Source: Arthrobacter glacialis (GTDB lineage: Bacteria > Actinomycetota > Actinomycetes > Actinomycetales > Micrococcaceae). Taken from it: 64,000 nt of DNA. The DNA lies in contig NZ_PPXC01000008.1 in the NCBI RefSeq assembly GCF_002909445.1, positions 124,001 through 188,000 on the forward strand, in the 5' to 3' direction. Position numbers and translations under genes: made by a program. Under the pieces are notes generated by a model, which was not told the origin of the DNA, did not search any database, and saw only the letters and a list, made by a program, of their open reading frames with translations. Below, piece by piece: positions 16,355 through 24,556 of the stretch (the first letter of the stretch is position 1; the number at the start of each line of letters is the position of its first letter).

Positions 16355-17797
16355 ATGACCAACCCAGAATCCAGCGCACACAGCCGCGCCCGGGCCAAAA
16401 AGTCCACCTCACACCAAGGCCCCGGCTCCCCCTCCAGCACCCCGACAGGCACAGGGACCACACAGGATGCCGCCACCACCGCCGTCGAACTGGCTGCCGC
16501 CCCGCTGACTTCAGTGGTCATTGACCGTGTCCGGGTGGAACTGGGCGACCTGCCAGAGCTGGTGGTGCTGGACATGCCCCAGGATGGCATTCCGGCCGTC
16601 GTGGAAACCCAGCCTGCCTTGGCACGGTGCGCCGCGGCATTGGCCAGCGGGCACGGCCCGGCAGCCGTTGACACGGAGCGCGCCTCAGGTTTCCGGTATG
16701 GCCAGCGCGCCATGTTGGTCCAGATTCGCCGCGAAGGCGCCGGCACATGGCTCATTGATCCCGAAGCCTTCGATGATTTGAAGATCATTGACGAGGCCCT
16801 GCACGGGGTGGAGTGGATTCTGCACGCCGCCAGCCAGGACCTGCCCTGCTTGGCGGGTGTTGGCATGTGGCCCAGCAAACTTTTTGACACGGAATTGGCC
16901 GCACGCCTGGCCGGACTGCCGCGTGTTGGCCTGGGCGCCGTGGTGGAATCCTTGCTGGGCTACCACCTCGCCAAGGAACACTCGGCGGCCGACTGGTCCC
17001 AGCGCCCCCTGCCCGAGCCGTGGCTGCGCTACGCCGCCCTCGATGTGGAGGTCCTGGTTGACCTGCAGGAGGAACTCGTGGCACTGCTGGAAAAGGACGG
17101 GAAGCTCGAGTATGCCGCCCAGGAGTTCCAGCACCTGATTGACGCAGGCGTGCCCGCCCCTCGTGTTGATCCGTGGCGGCGCACCTCCGGCTCCCATACC
17201 ATCCGCAACCGGGTTCAGCTGGGAGTGGTCCGCGAGCTTTGGTACACCCGCGAGAAATTGGCTGAACACCGCGACATTGCCCCCAGCCGGCTCATCCCGG
17301 ATTCGGCCATTGTGGCAGCTGCCAAGGGCATGCCCGCAACCGTTCCTGCCCTGCTGGGCTTGTCCGGGTTCCACGGGCGCGCAGCCAAGCGCGATGCGCC
17401 CAAGTGGCTCCACGCCATCCAGACAGCGAAGAACAGCACCGAGCCGCCGCCCCTGCAGGTCTCCACCAACACACCTCCCCCGCCGCGGGTGTGGGCTGAG
17501 CGGGATCCCGAGGCTGCTGCCCGGTACGCCACTGCGCGCCAGCGCCTGAGTGATCTTGCCGAAGAGATCAACATTCCCGGTGAAAATGTTCTCACGCCCG
17601 ACTTCCTGCGCCGCTTGTGCTGGCGTCCGCCGTCGAGCATCAGCGTGGAGAGCGTGTCAGCCCAGCTGTCGGAACTTGGTGCCCGCCCCTGGCAGATCGA
17701 AAAGACTGCGGAGCTGCTCACCGACTCCCTGCTGAACCCGGAGCCGCTGCCACCCAAGGAGCCCAAGGCCCCCAGGTCCGAAGAAGCGGCCGCCTAG
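16355..17797 (+). CDS. rnd: ribonuclease D-like protein with HRDC domain
   Basis: 480 residues. A DEDD exonuclease domain covers about 60-260: motif I is AVDTERASGF, motif II is HAASQDLPCL with FDTELAARL, and motif III is YAALDVEVLVDL with the conserved Tyr and Asp. An HRDC nucleic-acid-binding domain follows (around residues 275-370). The N-terminal 45 residues are a Ser/Thr-rich unordered tail and the C-terminus is Pro/Glu-rich. Expected to trim the 3' ends of tRNA and other stable RNAs. Preceded by DUF3000 in the conserved actinobacterial order. Confidence 0.93.
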   Translation: MTNPESSAHSRARAKKSTSHQGPGSPSSTPTGTGTTQDAATTAVELAAAPLTSVVIDRVRVELGDLPELVVLDMPQDGIPAVVETQPALARCAAALASGHGPAAVDTERASGFRYGQRAMLVQIRREGAGTWLIDPEAFDDLKIIDEALHGVEWILHAASQDLPCLAGVGMWPSKLFDTELAARLAGLPRVGLGAVVESLLGYHLAKEHSAADWSQRPLPEPWLRYAALDVEVLVDLQEELVALLEKDGKLEYAAQEFQHLIDAGVPAPRVDPWRRTSGSHTIRNRVQLGVVRELWYTREKLAEHRDIAPSRLIPDSAIVAAAKGMPATVPALLGLSGFHGRAAKRDAPKWLHAIQTAKNSTEPPPLQVSTNTPPPPRVWAERDPEAAARYATARQRLSDLAEEINIPGENVLTPDFLRRLCWRPPSSISVESVSAQLSELGARPWQIEKTAELLTDSLLNPEPLPPKEPKAPRSEEAAA

Positions 17798-17948
17798 CCC
17801 CTCTGCCTCCGCCGACGGCGATCCCCGGCCACTCCCAAGACTCGCAAGCACGCCTCGGGGCCCTCGTGGCCGGGGGCCCTGACTTGGGCGTGTGAAATTT
17901 CATGCGTCATCGCCCGTTTGGCACGCCGTCGGGCTTTGCGCGGGGATT

Positions 17949-17976
17949 TTGACTCCAAGTTACCGGCGGGTAACAT
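17949..17976 (+). promoter_or_regulatory. fadA promoter with a palindromic operator between -35 and -10
   Basis: TTGACT (17949-17954) and TAACAT (17971-17976) are spaced by 16 bases. The perfect dyad GTTACC-GGCG-GGTAAC (17959-17974) fills the spacer and overlaps the -10. A TetR-type repressor sensing acyl-CoA is the natural candidate; none is encoded nearby. Confidence 0.6.
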
Positions 17977-18048
17977 GATGTGTGACACAGTCGTCCCCAA
18001 CATGATTGGCTTGGACGACATCCGTTGTACGCACTCAAGGAGCACCAG

Positions 18049-19293
18049 GTGAGCCAGAATCGGCAGATTAGGGACGTGGTCTTTGTTGACGGCGTCCGCA
18101 CACCCTTTGGACGAGCAGGGGAAAAGGGCATTTACGCCAGCACCCGGGCAGATGACCTGGTGGTCAAGTGCATCCGCGAGCTCATGCGCCGCAATCCCTC
18201 GCTGCCGCCGGAGCGCATCGACGAGGTCGCCATTGCCGCCACAACCCAGACGGGTGACCAGGGCCTGACCATTGGCCGCACCGCAGCACTGCTGGCAGGG
18301 CTCCCGCAGTCGGTTCCCGGCTTTGCCATTGACAGGATGTGTGCCGGTGCCATGACGGCCGTCACCACCACCGCCTCCGGCATTGGTTTCGGTGCCTATG
18401 ACGTGGTCATTGCCGGCGGCGTGGAGCACATGGGCCACCACCCCATGGGAGCCGGCTCCGACCCCAACCCGCGCTTCATGTCCGAACGGATCGTGGACCC
18501 GGCGGCCCTGAACATGGGCAACACGGCCGAGAACTTGCACGACAGGTTCCCTGCCATCACCAAGGACCGCACCGACGCATACGCCGTCGCGAGCCAGAAC
18601 AAGCTGGCTGCAGCCTACGCCAAGGACCAGATCCAACCCGACCTGGTGCCCGTGGCCACCCTCAAGCCGGAACAGGGCTGGACCCTGAACACCGTGGATG
18701 AGCCCCCGCGCCCCGGCACCACGGTTGCAGACCTGGCCGCGTTGAAGACGCCGTTCCGCGCCCACGGCCGGGTGACGGCAGGCAACGCTGCCGGTTTGAA
18801 TGACGGCGCCACGGTGGCACTTCTGGCCTCCGCGGAGACCGCCAAAGAACTTGGCCTGCCCGTCAAAATGCGCCTGGTCACTTATGCCTTCGCCGGAGTG
18901 GCGCCCGAGGTTATGGGCATCGGACCCGTCCCCGCCACCGAGAAGGCTCTCAAACTGGCCGGCCTGAGCATCGGTGACATTGGCCTGTTTGAGATCAACG
19001 AAGCCTTCGCCGTCCAGGTCCTGTCCTTCCTTGACCACTACGGAATTGCCGACGACGACCCCCGGGTCAACAGGTACGGCGGCGCCATCGCTGTGGGCCA
19101 CCCTTTGGCATCCTCCGGCGTTCGTCTGATGACCCAGCTGGCCCGTCAATTCCAGGAAGACCCCTCGGTTCGCTATGGCCTCACCACCATGTGCATCGGG
19201 CTGGGCATGGGTGCCACAGTCATCTGGGAAAACCCGCACTTCAACGCCACAACCACCTCAGCCACCTCAACCACCGAAGGGAGCGCAGCATGA
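18049..19293 (+). CDS. fadA: acetyl-CoA acyltransferase (thiolase)
   Basis: 414 residues from the GTG at 18049, which has AAGGAG (18037-18042) at the right distance; a TTG further upstream would place that site inside the gene. The nucleophile is C98 in DRMCAGAM. The other thiolase signatures are NEAFAVQ, GGAIAVGHPLASSG and the second Cys in TTMCIGLGMG. It performs the last step of beta-oxidation, releasing acetyl-CoA. Its stop overlaps the next start (ATGA), so it is coupled to the multifunctional FadB-type protein. Confidence 0.96.
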   Translation: MSQNRQIRDVVFVDGVRTPFGRAGEKGIYASTRADDLVVKCIRELMRRNPSLPPERIDEVAIAATTQTGDQGLTIGRTAALLAGLPQSVPGFAIDRMCAGAMTAVTTTASGIGFGAYDVVIAGGVEHMGHHPMGAGSDPNPRFMSERIVDPAALNMGNTAENLHDRFPAITKDRTDAYAVASQNKLAAAYAKDQIQPDLVPVATLKPEQGWTLNTVDEPPRPGTTVADLAALKTPFRAHGRVTAGNAAGLNDGATVALLASAETAKELGLPVKMRLVTYAFAGVAPEVMGIGPVPATEKALKLAGLSIGDIGLFEINEAFAVQVLSFLDHYGIADDDPRVNRYGGAIAVGHPLASSGVRLMTQLARQFQEDPSVRYGLTTMCIGLGMGATVIWENPHFNATTTSATSTTEGSAA

Positions 19294-21431
19294 GCGCCCA
19301 GGACTTTCACCAGCTCGCCGCCCTGTTCCCGGACGAGGTCATCACCCACTCGCATGTGAAGGACATTGCGCTCCCGGGCGTTGACGGCGCTCCCAGCGCC
19401 GGCACTTTTGCGCTAATTACCCTGGACAACGCCCTGGACCACCGCCGCCCCAGCACCCTGGGCCCGAACACCTTGGTGGAGTTGGGCACGGCTCTCCAGG
19501 AACAGCGTGAGCGCGCAAAACGTGGGGAAATTATTGGTGTGGGCGTCACTGGAAAGCCGTACTTCCTGGTTGCCGGCGCTGATCTTTCCGCCGTCAAGAG
19601 CCTCAAGGACCGCCAGTCCGGTCTCTGGATGGCCCAGCTGGGCCACGACGTGTACTCAACACTCAACGACCTGGGCGTCCCCAGCTTTGTGTTCATCAAC
19701 GGCTTGGCCCTCGGTGGCGGTCTTGAGATCGCGCTCAACGCCAACTACAGGACAGTCTCCACCGGAGCCGGAGCCCTGGGCCTGCCCGAGGCGTTCCTTG
19801 GCCTGGTCCCCGGTTGGGGCGGCGTGTACCTGCTCCCCCGTTTGATCGGTCCATCCAACGCCGTAACGGTCATGCTGGAGAACGCACTCAGCAACAATCG
19901 CACGCTCAGCGGCCCGGCAGCCTACAAACTCGGCATTGCCGATGCCTTGTTCGAACCGGCCGACTTCCTGGAACAGTCGCTCACCTGGGCGGCCCGGGTC
20001 CTTGCAGGTGAGGAGGTCAGCCGCCCCAACGCCGTCTCCGAGCCGTTGAGCGAGGAAAACAGCGCAGCCTGGGACGCCGCCGTCGAACGCGCCAAGAAAT
20101 TTGTTGAAGCGAAAACTTCCAACGCCGCGCCCGCCCCGGCCCGCGTCATCGAACTGCTGGAGGAGGGTAAACACTTCACCAAGGCGCAGTCATTCGCCGC
20201 CGAGGATGAGGCGCTGGCCGACCTCATGGCGACCCCGCAGTTCCGGGACACCGTCTACGCCTTCCTTGACCTGGTCCAGAAGCGGGCCAAGCGGCCTGCC
20301 GGAGCACCTGACGCCAAGCTGGCGCGCCCCGTCACCAAGGTTGGCGTCGTCGGCGCGGGGATGATGGCGGGCCAGTTCGCCCTGCTCTTTGCCCGCCAGC
20401 TGAAGGTGCCCGTGGTCATGACGGACATTGATGCGGCGCGTGTGGACAAGGGTGTGGGCTACGTCCATGGCGAGGTGGACAAGCTGCTCGCCAAGGGCAG
20501 GCTGAGCCAGGACGCTGCCAACCGCACCAAGGCTCTCGTGACAGGTTCCGTGTCCAAGGAGGCGTTTGCGGATGCCGACTTTGTGATTGAGGCCGTGTTT
20601 GAGGAACTCAACGTCAAGAAGGCTGTGTTTGCCGAGGTTGAGGCGATTGTTTCGCCGGAATGCATCCTCGCCACGAACACCTCCTCACTCTCCGTGACGG
20701 CCATGGCGGCGGACTTGCAGCACCCCGAACGCCTAGTGGGCTTCCACTTCTTCAATCCGGTTGCCGTTATGCCGCTGCTGGAGATTGTTCGGGCACCCAA
20801 GACCGACGACGCCGCACTGGCTACGGCGTTTGCCACAGCCAAGGCGCTACGCAAGACGGCTGTCCTGGTCAAGGATGCGGCTGCGTTCGTGGTGAACCGC
20901 GTGCTCCTGCGGCTCATGGCTGAAGTTTCCGCTGCCTTCGATGAGGGCACCGACGCGCACGTTGCGGACAACGCGCTGCGCCCCATGGGCCTGCCCATGA
21001 CGCCGTTCACCCTGCTGGCCATGGTGGGCATCCCCGTGGCGCAGCACGTCACGGAATCGCTGCACGCAGCCTTTGGCGAGCGGTTCCATGTCTCGGCCAA
21101 CCAACAGGCCCTGATCGACGCCGGCATCAAGGGACTGTGGGAGACCGCCCCGGATGGCAGCGTGTCCATCCCGGCCAGCACCCTGGCGCTGCTGAGCTTT
21201 GGCAACTCCCCGTCAACGGAACAGGAGCTGCTGCTCAAAACCCAGGATGCCCTGGCCGAGGAGATCGGGCTGATGCTGGCAGAGGGCGTGGTGGCCGGAC
21301 CCGAGGACATCGATCTGTGCATGATTCTGGGCGCCGGCTGGCCCATGCATCTAGGCGGCATCACCCCCTACCTGGACCGGGTGGGCGCCTCTGAGCGGGT
21401 CAACGGGAAGCTGTTCCACCCCGCCGCCTGA
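19290..21431 (+). CDS. fadB: multifunctional fatty acid oxidation protein (enoyl-CoA hydratase / 3-hydroxyacyl-CoA dehydrogenase)
   Basis: 713 residues. The N-terminal enoyl-CoA hydratase domain has the oxyanion loop VAGADLSAVK and the active-site stretch NGLALGGGLEIALNANYR...LPEAFLGLVPGWGG. From about residue 350 comes the NAD-binding domain (KVGVVGAGMMAGQ), with NTSSLSVTAMA and the HFFNPVAVMPLLEIV motif containing the catalytic His. Two C-terminal dehydrogenase domains follow (AAFVVNRVLLRL). It hydrates enoyl-CoA and oxidises the 3-hydroxyacyl-CoA. The ATG at 19290 overlaps the fadA stop. With fadA it forms a complete trifunctional-type complex. Confidence 0.96.
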   Translation: MSAQDFHQLAALFPDEVITHSHVKDIALPGVDGAPSAGTFALITLDNALDHRRPSTLGPNTLVELGTALQEQRERAKRGEIIGVGVTGKPYFLVAGADLSAVKSLKDRQSGLWMAQLGHDVYSTLNDLGVPSFVFINGLALGGGLEIALNANYRTVSTGAGALGLPEAFLGLVPGWGGVYLLPRLIGPSNAVTVMLENALSNNRTLSGPAAYKLGIADALFEPADFLEQSLTWAARVLAGEEVSRPNAVSEPLSEENSAAWDAAVERAKKFVEAKTSNAAPAPARVIELLEEGKHFTKAQSFAAEDEALADLMATPQFRDTVYAFLDLVQKRAKRPAGAPDAKLARPVTKVGVVGAGMMAGQFALLFARQLKVPVVMTDIDAARVDKGVGYVHGEVDKLLAKGRLSQDAANRTKALVTGSVSKEAFADADFVIEAVFEELNVKKAVFAEVEAIVSPECILATNTSSLSVTAMAADLQHPERLVGFHFFNPVAVMPLLEIVRAPKTDDAALATAFATAKALRKTAVLVKDAAAFVVNRVLLRLMAEVSAAFDEGTDAHVADNALRPMGLPMTPFTLLAMVGIPVAQHVTESLHAAFGERFHVSANQQALIDAGIKGLWETAPDGSVSIPASTLALLSFGNSPSTEQELLLKTQDALAEEIGLMLAEGVVAGPEDIDLCMILGAGWPMHLGGITPYLDRVGASERVNGKLFHPAA

Positions 21432-21456
21432 TCCATCCATTGCCCCTCCGCCGCCT

Positions 21457-21529
21457 CCGCCTCGTGAACGGGCAGTAGTTGTTGATGTTTGTGCTCAACA
21501 TCAACAACTACTGCCCGTTCGCGAGGCGG
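21457..21529. repeat. 33-bp near-perfect inverted repeat after fadB
   Basis: Arms 21457-21489 and 21497-21529 differ at one position and enclose a 7-base loop (TGTGCTC). Each arm runs CCGCCTCG.GAACGGGCAG and then TAGTTGTTGATGTT. It lies 25 bases after the fadB stop and before the Rieske gene, both on plus. It can terminate fadAB, though its length exceeds what a terminator needs. Confidence 0.88.
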
Positions 21530-21585
21530 AACTGGCCGGGAGCCGCGTGTGGCATTCCCCCGGCCGGAACTGACAGAATGGTTTC

Positions 21586-22038
21586 ATGACTTTTGACCCA
21601 ACTTTGACCCGACGCAATGCCCTCCGGGCCACCACAGCAGCCACCGGCGCCGCCTGCGCGCTGGCCTTGGTGGGCTGCACCCCCAGCGGTGCCGCCAGTC
21701 CCGGCACAGGCAGCGTTCCGTCCGAGATCCCCACGGGCGGAACTCCCTACCAGGTGGGCAAAGTGTCCGAGCTCCCCGTGGGCAGTACTGCGGCAGGAAC
21801 GGCCAATGGTGTGGATGTCATCTTGTTCCGCCCGGATGAAACGACCGTGCTGGCCTACACCGACATTTGCACGCATGCCGGCTGCAAGGTTGCACCCAAT
21901 GGCGAGGACTTCAAGTGCCCTTGCCACGGTTCACTTTTCAAGGGCGCAGACGGCACAGTGATATCCGGCCCGGCGAAGGCTGCCCTGCCCCGCTTCAGCG
22001 CGGCCATCGACGGCGAATGGATCACCGTCAGCATGTAG
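21586..22038 (+). CDS. Tat-exported Rieske [2Fe-2S] lipoprotein
   Basis: 150 residues. The N-terminus has a twin-Arg motif (TRRNAL), a hydrophobic stretch and a lipobox-like LALVGC, so it should be Tat-exported and lipid-anchored. The Rieske cluster ligands are in two boxes, CTHAGC (Cys, His) and CPCHGSLF (Cys, His). Rieske domains of this short type pass electrons or have a structural role outside the bc1 complex; the partner is not encoded here. The last eight codons and stop are repeated twice more downstream (22012-22156). Confidence 0.92.
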   Translation: MTFDPTLTRRNALRATTAATGAACALALVGCTPSGAASPGTGSVPSEIPTGGTPYQVGKVSELPVGSTAAGTANGVDVILFRPDETTVLAYTDICTHAGCKVAPNGEDFKCPCHGSLFKGADGTVISGPAKAALPRFSAAIDGEWITVSM

Positions 22039-22156
22039 CCGGCCACCAGCGGCGGACGCTAGACACAGCCGGCGAATGGATCACCGTCAGCATGTAGCCG
22101 GCCCCGCGCGGCGGACGCTAGACACAGTCGGCGAATGGATCACCGTCAGCATGTAG
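22012..22156 (+). repeat. 59-bp tandem repeat containing the Rieske gene 3' end
   Basis: The segment GGCGAATGGATCACCGTCAG continuing to CATGTAG occurs at 22012, 22071 and 22130, an exact 59-base period. The first copy is the coding end of the Rieske gene; the other two are non-coding. The linker between copies (GCCGGCC...GCGGCGGACGCTAGACACAG) is also repeated with a few changes. Confidence 0.95.
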
Positions 22157-22174
22157 CAAATTCCCTGCTGACTG

Positions 22175-23152
22175 CTAGAACAAGGCCACTTTGGGAGTGC
22201 GCGGGAAGATCAGGTCGAGCTCAGTCAGATCTTCCGTTGTTGGCTTCCATCCCGCCGCCGCGGCATTTTCGCGCACCTGTTCCGGCTTGGTGGCACCGGC
22301 GATGACGCTGGCAACCGACGGCTGCGCTGCGAGCCAAGAGAACGCCACTTGAACCTCGGTGAGGCCGCGGGCCGCAGCAAAGGCACTGAACGCCGCAAAC
22401 TGGTCCTGATCAGCCCCTGAAACCATGTGCTGGCGGGTGTGTGAGAGTCTGCTGCCCTCGGGCACCACACCACCACGGTACTTGCCAGTCAGCAAGCCGT
22501 TCGCGAGCGGGAAGTAGGGCATGACACCCAGCCCATACGCTTCAGCAGCGGGGGTGACCTCCTGCTCGGCACGGCGGTCGAGCAAGTTGTAGTGGTTTTG
22601 GCTGGCCACAAACCGTTCCGTACCCAGCGTGCGTGCGGTGTATTCGGCGTCGGCAATCTGCCACCCTGCCAGATTCGAGTGTCCCAGGTAGCGCACCTTG
22701 CCGGCGCGGATCAGGTCATCCAGCGCCGAGAGCGTCTCCGCCATAGGGGTGTGCCCGTCGGGTGTGTGGTAGTAAAAGAGGTCAAGATAGTCGGTGTTCA
22801 ACCGGCGCAGCGAGGCCTCCACGGACTGCATAATGTACTTTCGTGAGCCGCGCCGCCCCCAATCCACGCCATTGGCGCCTTGGGTATCCATGCCGAACTT
22901 GGTGGCCACAATGACATTCTCACGGTGCGCACCAAGCGCCTTGCCCAGGATGGTTTCGCTCATGCCGGGCGTCATCCCGTACACATCAGCCACGTCAAAG
23001 TGCGTGATCCCAGCCTCCAAGGCGGCATGCACGACGGCGTTGCTGCCCTCCTGCGTTTGTGTCACCGTCCCGCTGCGGCCCAGGTTGTTGCACCCCAGGC
23101 CCACAGTGGAAACGGTCAGTCCGGAACGGCCTACTTGTCGGTATTCAATCAT
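22175..23152 (-). CDS. aldo/keto reductase
   Basis: 325 residues, (beta/alpha)8 barrel of the AKR superfamily. The catalytic tetrad is visible: Asp and Tyr in FDVADVYG, Lys in VATKFG and His in YYHTPDG. The C-terminal NADP-binding region contains VASVIAGATKPEQV. It reduces aldehydes or ketones with NADPH; this YghZ/plant-AKR-like subgroup is broad, so the substrate is open. Single gene, convergent with the Rieske gene. Confidence 0.92.
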   Translation of the reverse strand: MIEYRQVGRSGLTVSTVGLGCNNLGRSGTVTQTQEGSNAVVHAALEAGITHFDVADVYGMTPGMSETILGKALGAHRENVIVATKFGMDTQGANGVDWGRRGSRKYIMQSVEASLRRLNTDYLDLFYYHTPDGHTPMAETLSALDDLIRAGKVRYLGHSNLAGWQIADAEYTARTLGTERFVASQNHYNLLDRRAEQEVTPAAEAYGLGVMPYFPLANGLLTGKYRGGVVPEGSRLSHTRQHMVSGADQDQFAAFSAFAAARGLTEVQVAFSWLAAQPSVASVIAGATKPEQVRENAAAAGWKPTTEDLTELDLIFPRTPKVALF

Positions 23153-23210
23153 GGTTCAACAATAGCCAGTCCCGCCCACACGCAGACAATTTGGCCCCGT
23201 CCCACCCGCA

Positions 23211-23308
23211 CAACGCTCCTGCAGCAAAGGGTGGATTTTCCCCAACGCTCCTGCACCAAGTGAGCGAGCGTTGGGGAAAACGGCCCCGTAAGTGAGCGAG
23301 CGTTGGGG
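23211..23308. repeat. nested repeats upstream of the aldo/keto reductase
   Basis: CAACGCTCCTGCA occurs at 23211 and 23243, and AGTGAGCGAGCGTTGGGG at 23259 and 23291. Together they make a 15-bp perfect inverted repeat (TTTTCCCCAACGCTC 23237-23251 with its complement 23266-23280) and alternative pairings. It fills the gap between the aldo/keto reductase start and the 3' end of the next minus-strand gene. Confidence 0.8.
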
Positions 23309-23315
23309 TGGGAGG

Positions 23316-23990
23316 TTAGAGGCTGAAGACTGTGCTGCCGCTGGTGCTGTGCTTGGCCCGCAGCTCGTCGAGCTGGTCGGCCGGGGCGACGGCAACGCTG
23401 AGCTTGGTGAAGTCGAGCTTCTCTTCACGGATGCACACCTTGATGTTGGCCACTGCGCGGGCCGGGTCCGGGGCAAGGATGTACACGTTCAGCTTGCCGG
23501 TGCTGTGCGGGCCCTTGGTAAATTCAATCTTCTCCACGAGTCCGCTGCCCCGCCATGCCAAATGTGCCGTCAGGGCTGCCTTGGCACTGGCTCCAAGGGT
23601 CTTGTCCCTGTCAGTGATCCTGTCGCTCTTCAGGGCAATCTGTGCCACCACAGTGAACTGCTCTTCACGACTGAGCACGGCATAACCGTCCACGGCGCAC
23701 TGCTCCGCGAACGCTTCCAGCATGCCACGGGCCTCTTCCAGGGAGGCTGCGCGAACATCCTTGGACGTGCTTTGGTGGCCTACTGCGCCATGATTGACCA
23801 CAAAGAAAATCTCCGCCGATTCTGCCGGGGCTGCCTCAGCGTCATCCTCCTGGGGCATCCCGGCGTCAATCCACGCTTCGCGGAAAGTCCAGGCTCCGGC
23901 GTCGTCCTTCTTGTACATGCGCACAATGTTGGGGTCCAGATCATTTGATTCCAGGGAATCGTTGCTGTCTTGTCCTTCGGTGCTGCTCAT
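23316..23990 (-). CDS. conserved protein of unknown function coupled to DUF402
   Basis: 224 residues, family not recognised. It begins with a Ser/Asp/Glu-rich tail, then RMYKKDDAGAWTFREAWIDAG, a motif SAEIFFVVNHGAVGHQSTSKD near residue 60, and a C-terminal half with alternating strands. No signal peptide, membrane segment or enzyme motif was seen. Its ATG overlaps the stop of the DUF402 gene (ATGA), so it is the last gene of a coupled dxs-DUF402-unknown unit. Confidence 0.8.
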   Translation of the reverse strand: MSSTEGQDSNDSLESNDLDPNIVRMYKKDDAGAWTFREAWIDAGMPQEDDAEAAPAESAEIFFVVNHGAVGHQSTSKDVRAASLEEARGMLEAFAEQCAVDGYAVLSREEQFTVVAQIALKSDRITDRDKTLGASAKAALTAHLAWRGSGLVEKIEFTKGPHSTGKLNVYILAPDPARAVANIKVCIREEKLDFTKLSVAVAPADQLDELRAKHSTSGSTVFSL

Positions 23991-24556
23991 GGCAGTGTCC
24001 TTCCTAGCGTGAACCAGACCGCTTCCCGGCCCTCAAAAGGTGCCCGACGGGCCGCGACGGCCTCCATCAAGGCTTCCGCTGCTCGTTCCATGCGGGTGCA
24101 CAGTTCGGGCGGATAATTCATGGTGTTGCTGTGCTCGGCAAACTCGTCTTCATCATCAACATAGAGGCCCCGCGACTTGGTGCGCACAACATCCAAATCC
24201 ATGTCGACCATGTGAAACTCGATGACCGCCGGCCGGATGCGCCGCCAGGCCAGCTCAGTGGCCAGATCTATATAAAGTTCGACGCCGGACGGGTGGCTTT
24301 GATCGTAAAACGTCGCCACCCAATCTCCCTCGTGGGGAATTAAAAGCACGGCATCGGATTCCGCATAGAAAGCTGCACCGGGCCGGGACACAAATTCACC
24401 CGTTCCCTGGAACACCCAGTGGCCGGCATCATCGGATCCCAGATACCGGCCGGGTACCACCCAGTGAGCGGTGCCATCATACTTGCGGTTGCGGGCCACG
24501 ACCAGATCCCCGGTCTGAGGCATCTGCGCCGACTGCGTGTCGGGAAACGCCGTCAC
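23987..24556 (-). CDS. DUF402 domain protein
   Basis: 189 residues with a GTG start that overlaps the dxs stop (GTGA). The central part has the DUF402 (FomD/YgaC-like) pattern: [10 protein letters not shown] followed by [26 protein letters not shown]. These acidic residues are the ones that bind divalent metal in the FomD/SA1684-type nucleotide phosphatases of the family. A nucleotide or cytidylyl-phosphonate hydrolase activity is therefore possible. Translational coupling with dxs is noteworthy because CMP/CDP intermediates occur in the same isoprenoid pathway. Confidence 0.85.
   Translation of the reverse strand: MTAFPDTQSAQMPQTGDLVVARNRKYDGTAHWVVPGRYLGSDDAGHWVFQGTGEFVSRPGAAFYAESDAVLLIPHEGDWVATFYDQSHPSGVELYIDLATELAWRRIRPAVIEFHMVDMDLDVVRTKSRGLYVDDEDEFAEHSNTMNYPPELCTRMERAAEALMEAVAARRAPFEGREAVWFTLGRTLP

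Noticed and set aside
17794-19239. 481-codon minus-strand open frame opposite fadA
   Set aside because: Antisense to the thiolase, Gly/His-rich, no family match.
22012-22156. CRISPR-like array
   Set aside because: Three direct tandem copies without unique spacers, derived from a coding 3' end; no cas genes.
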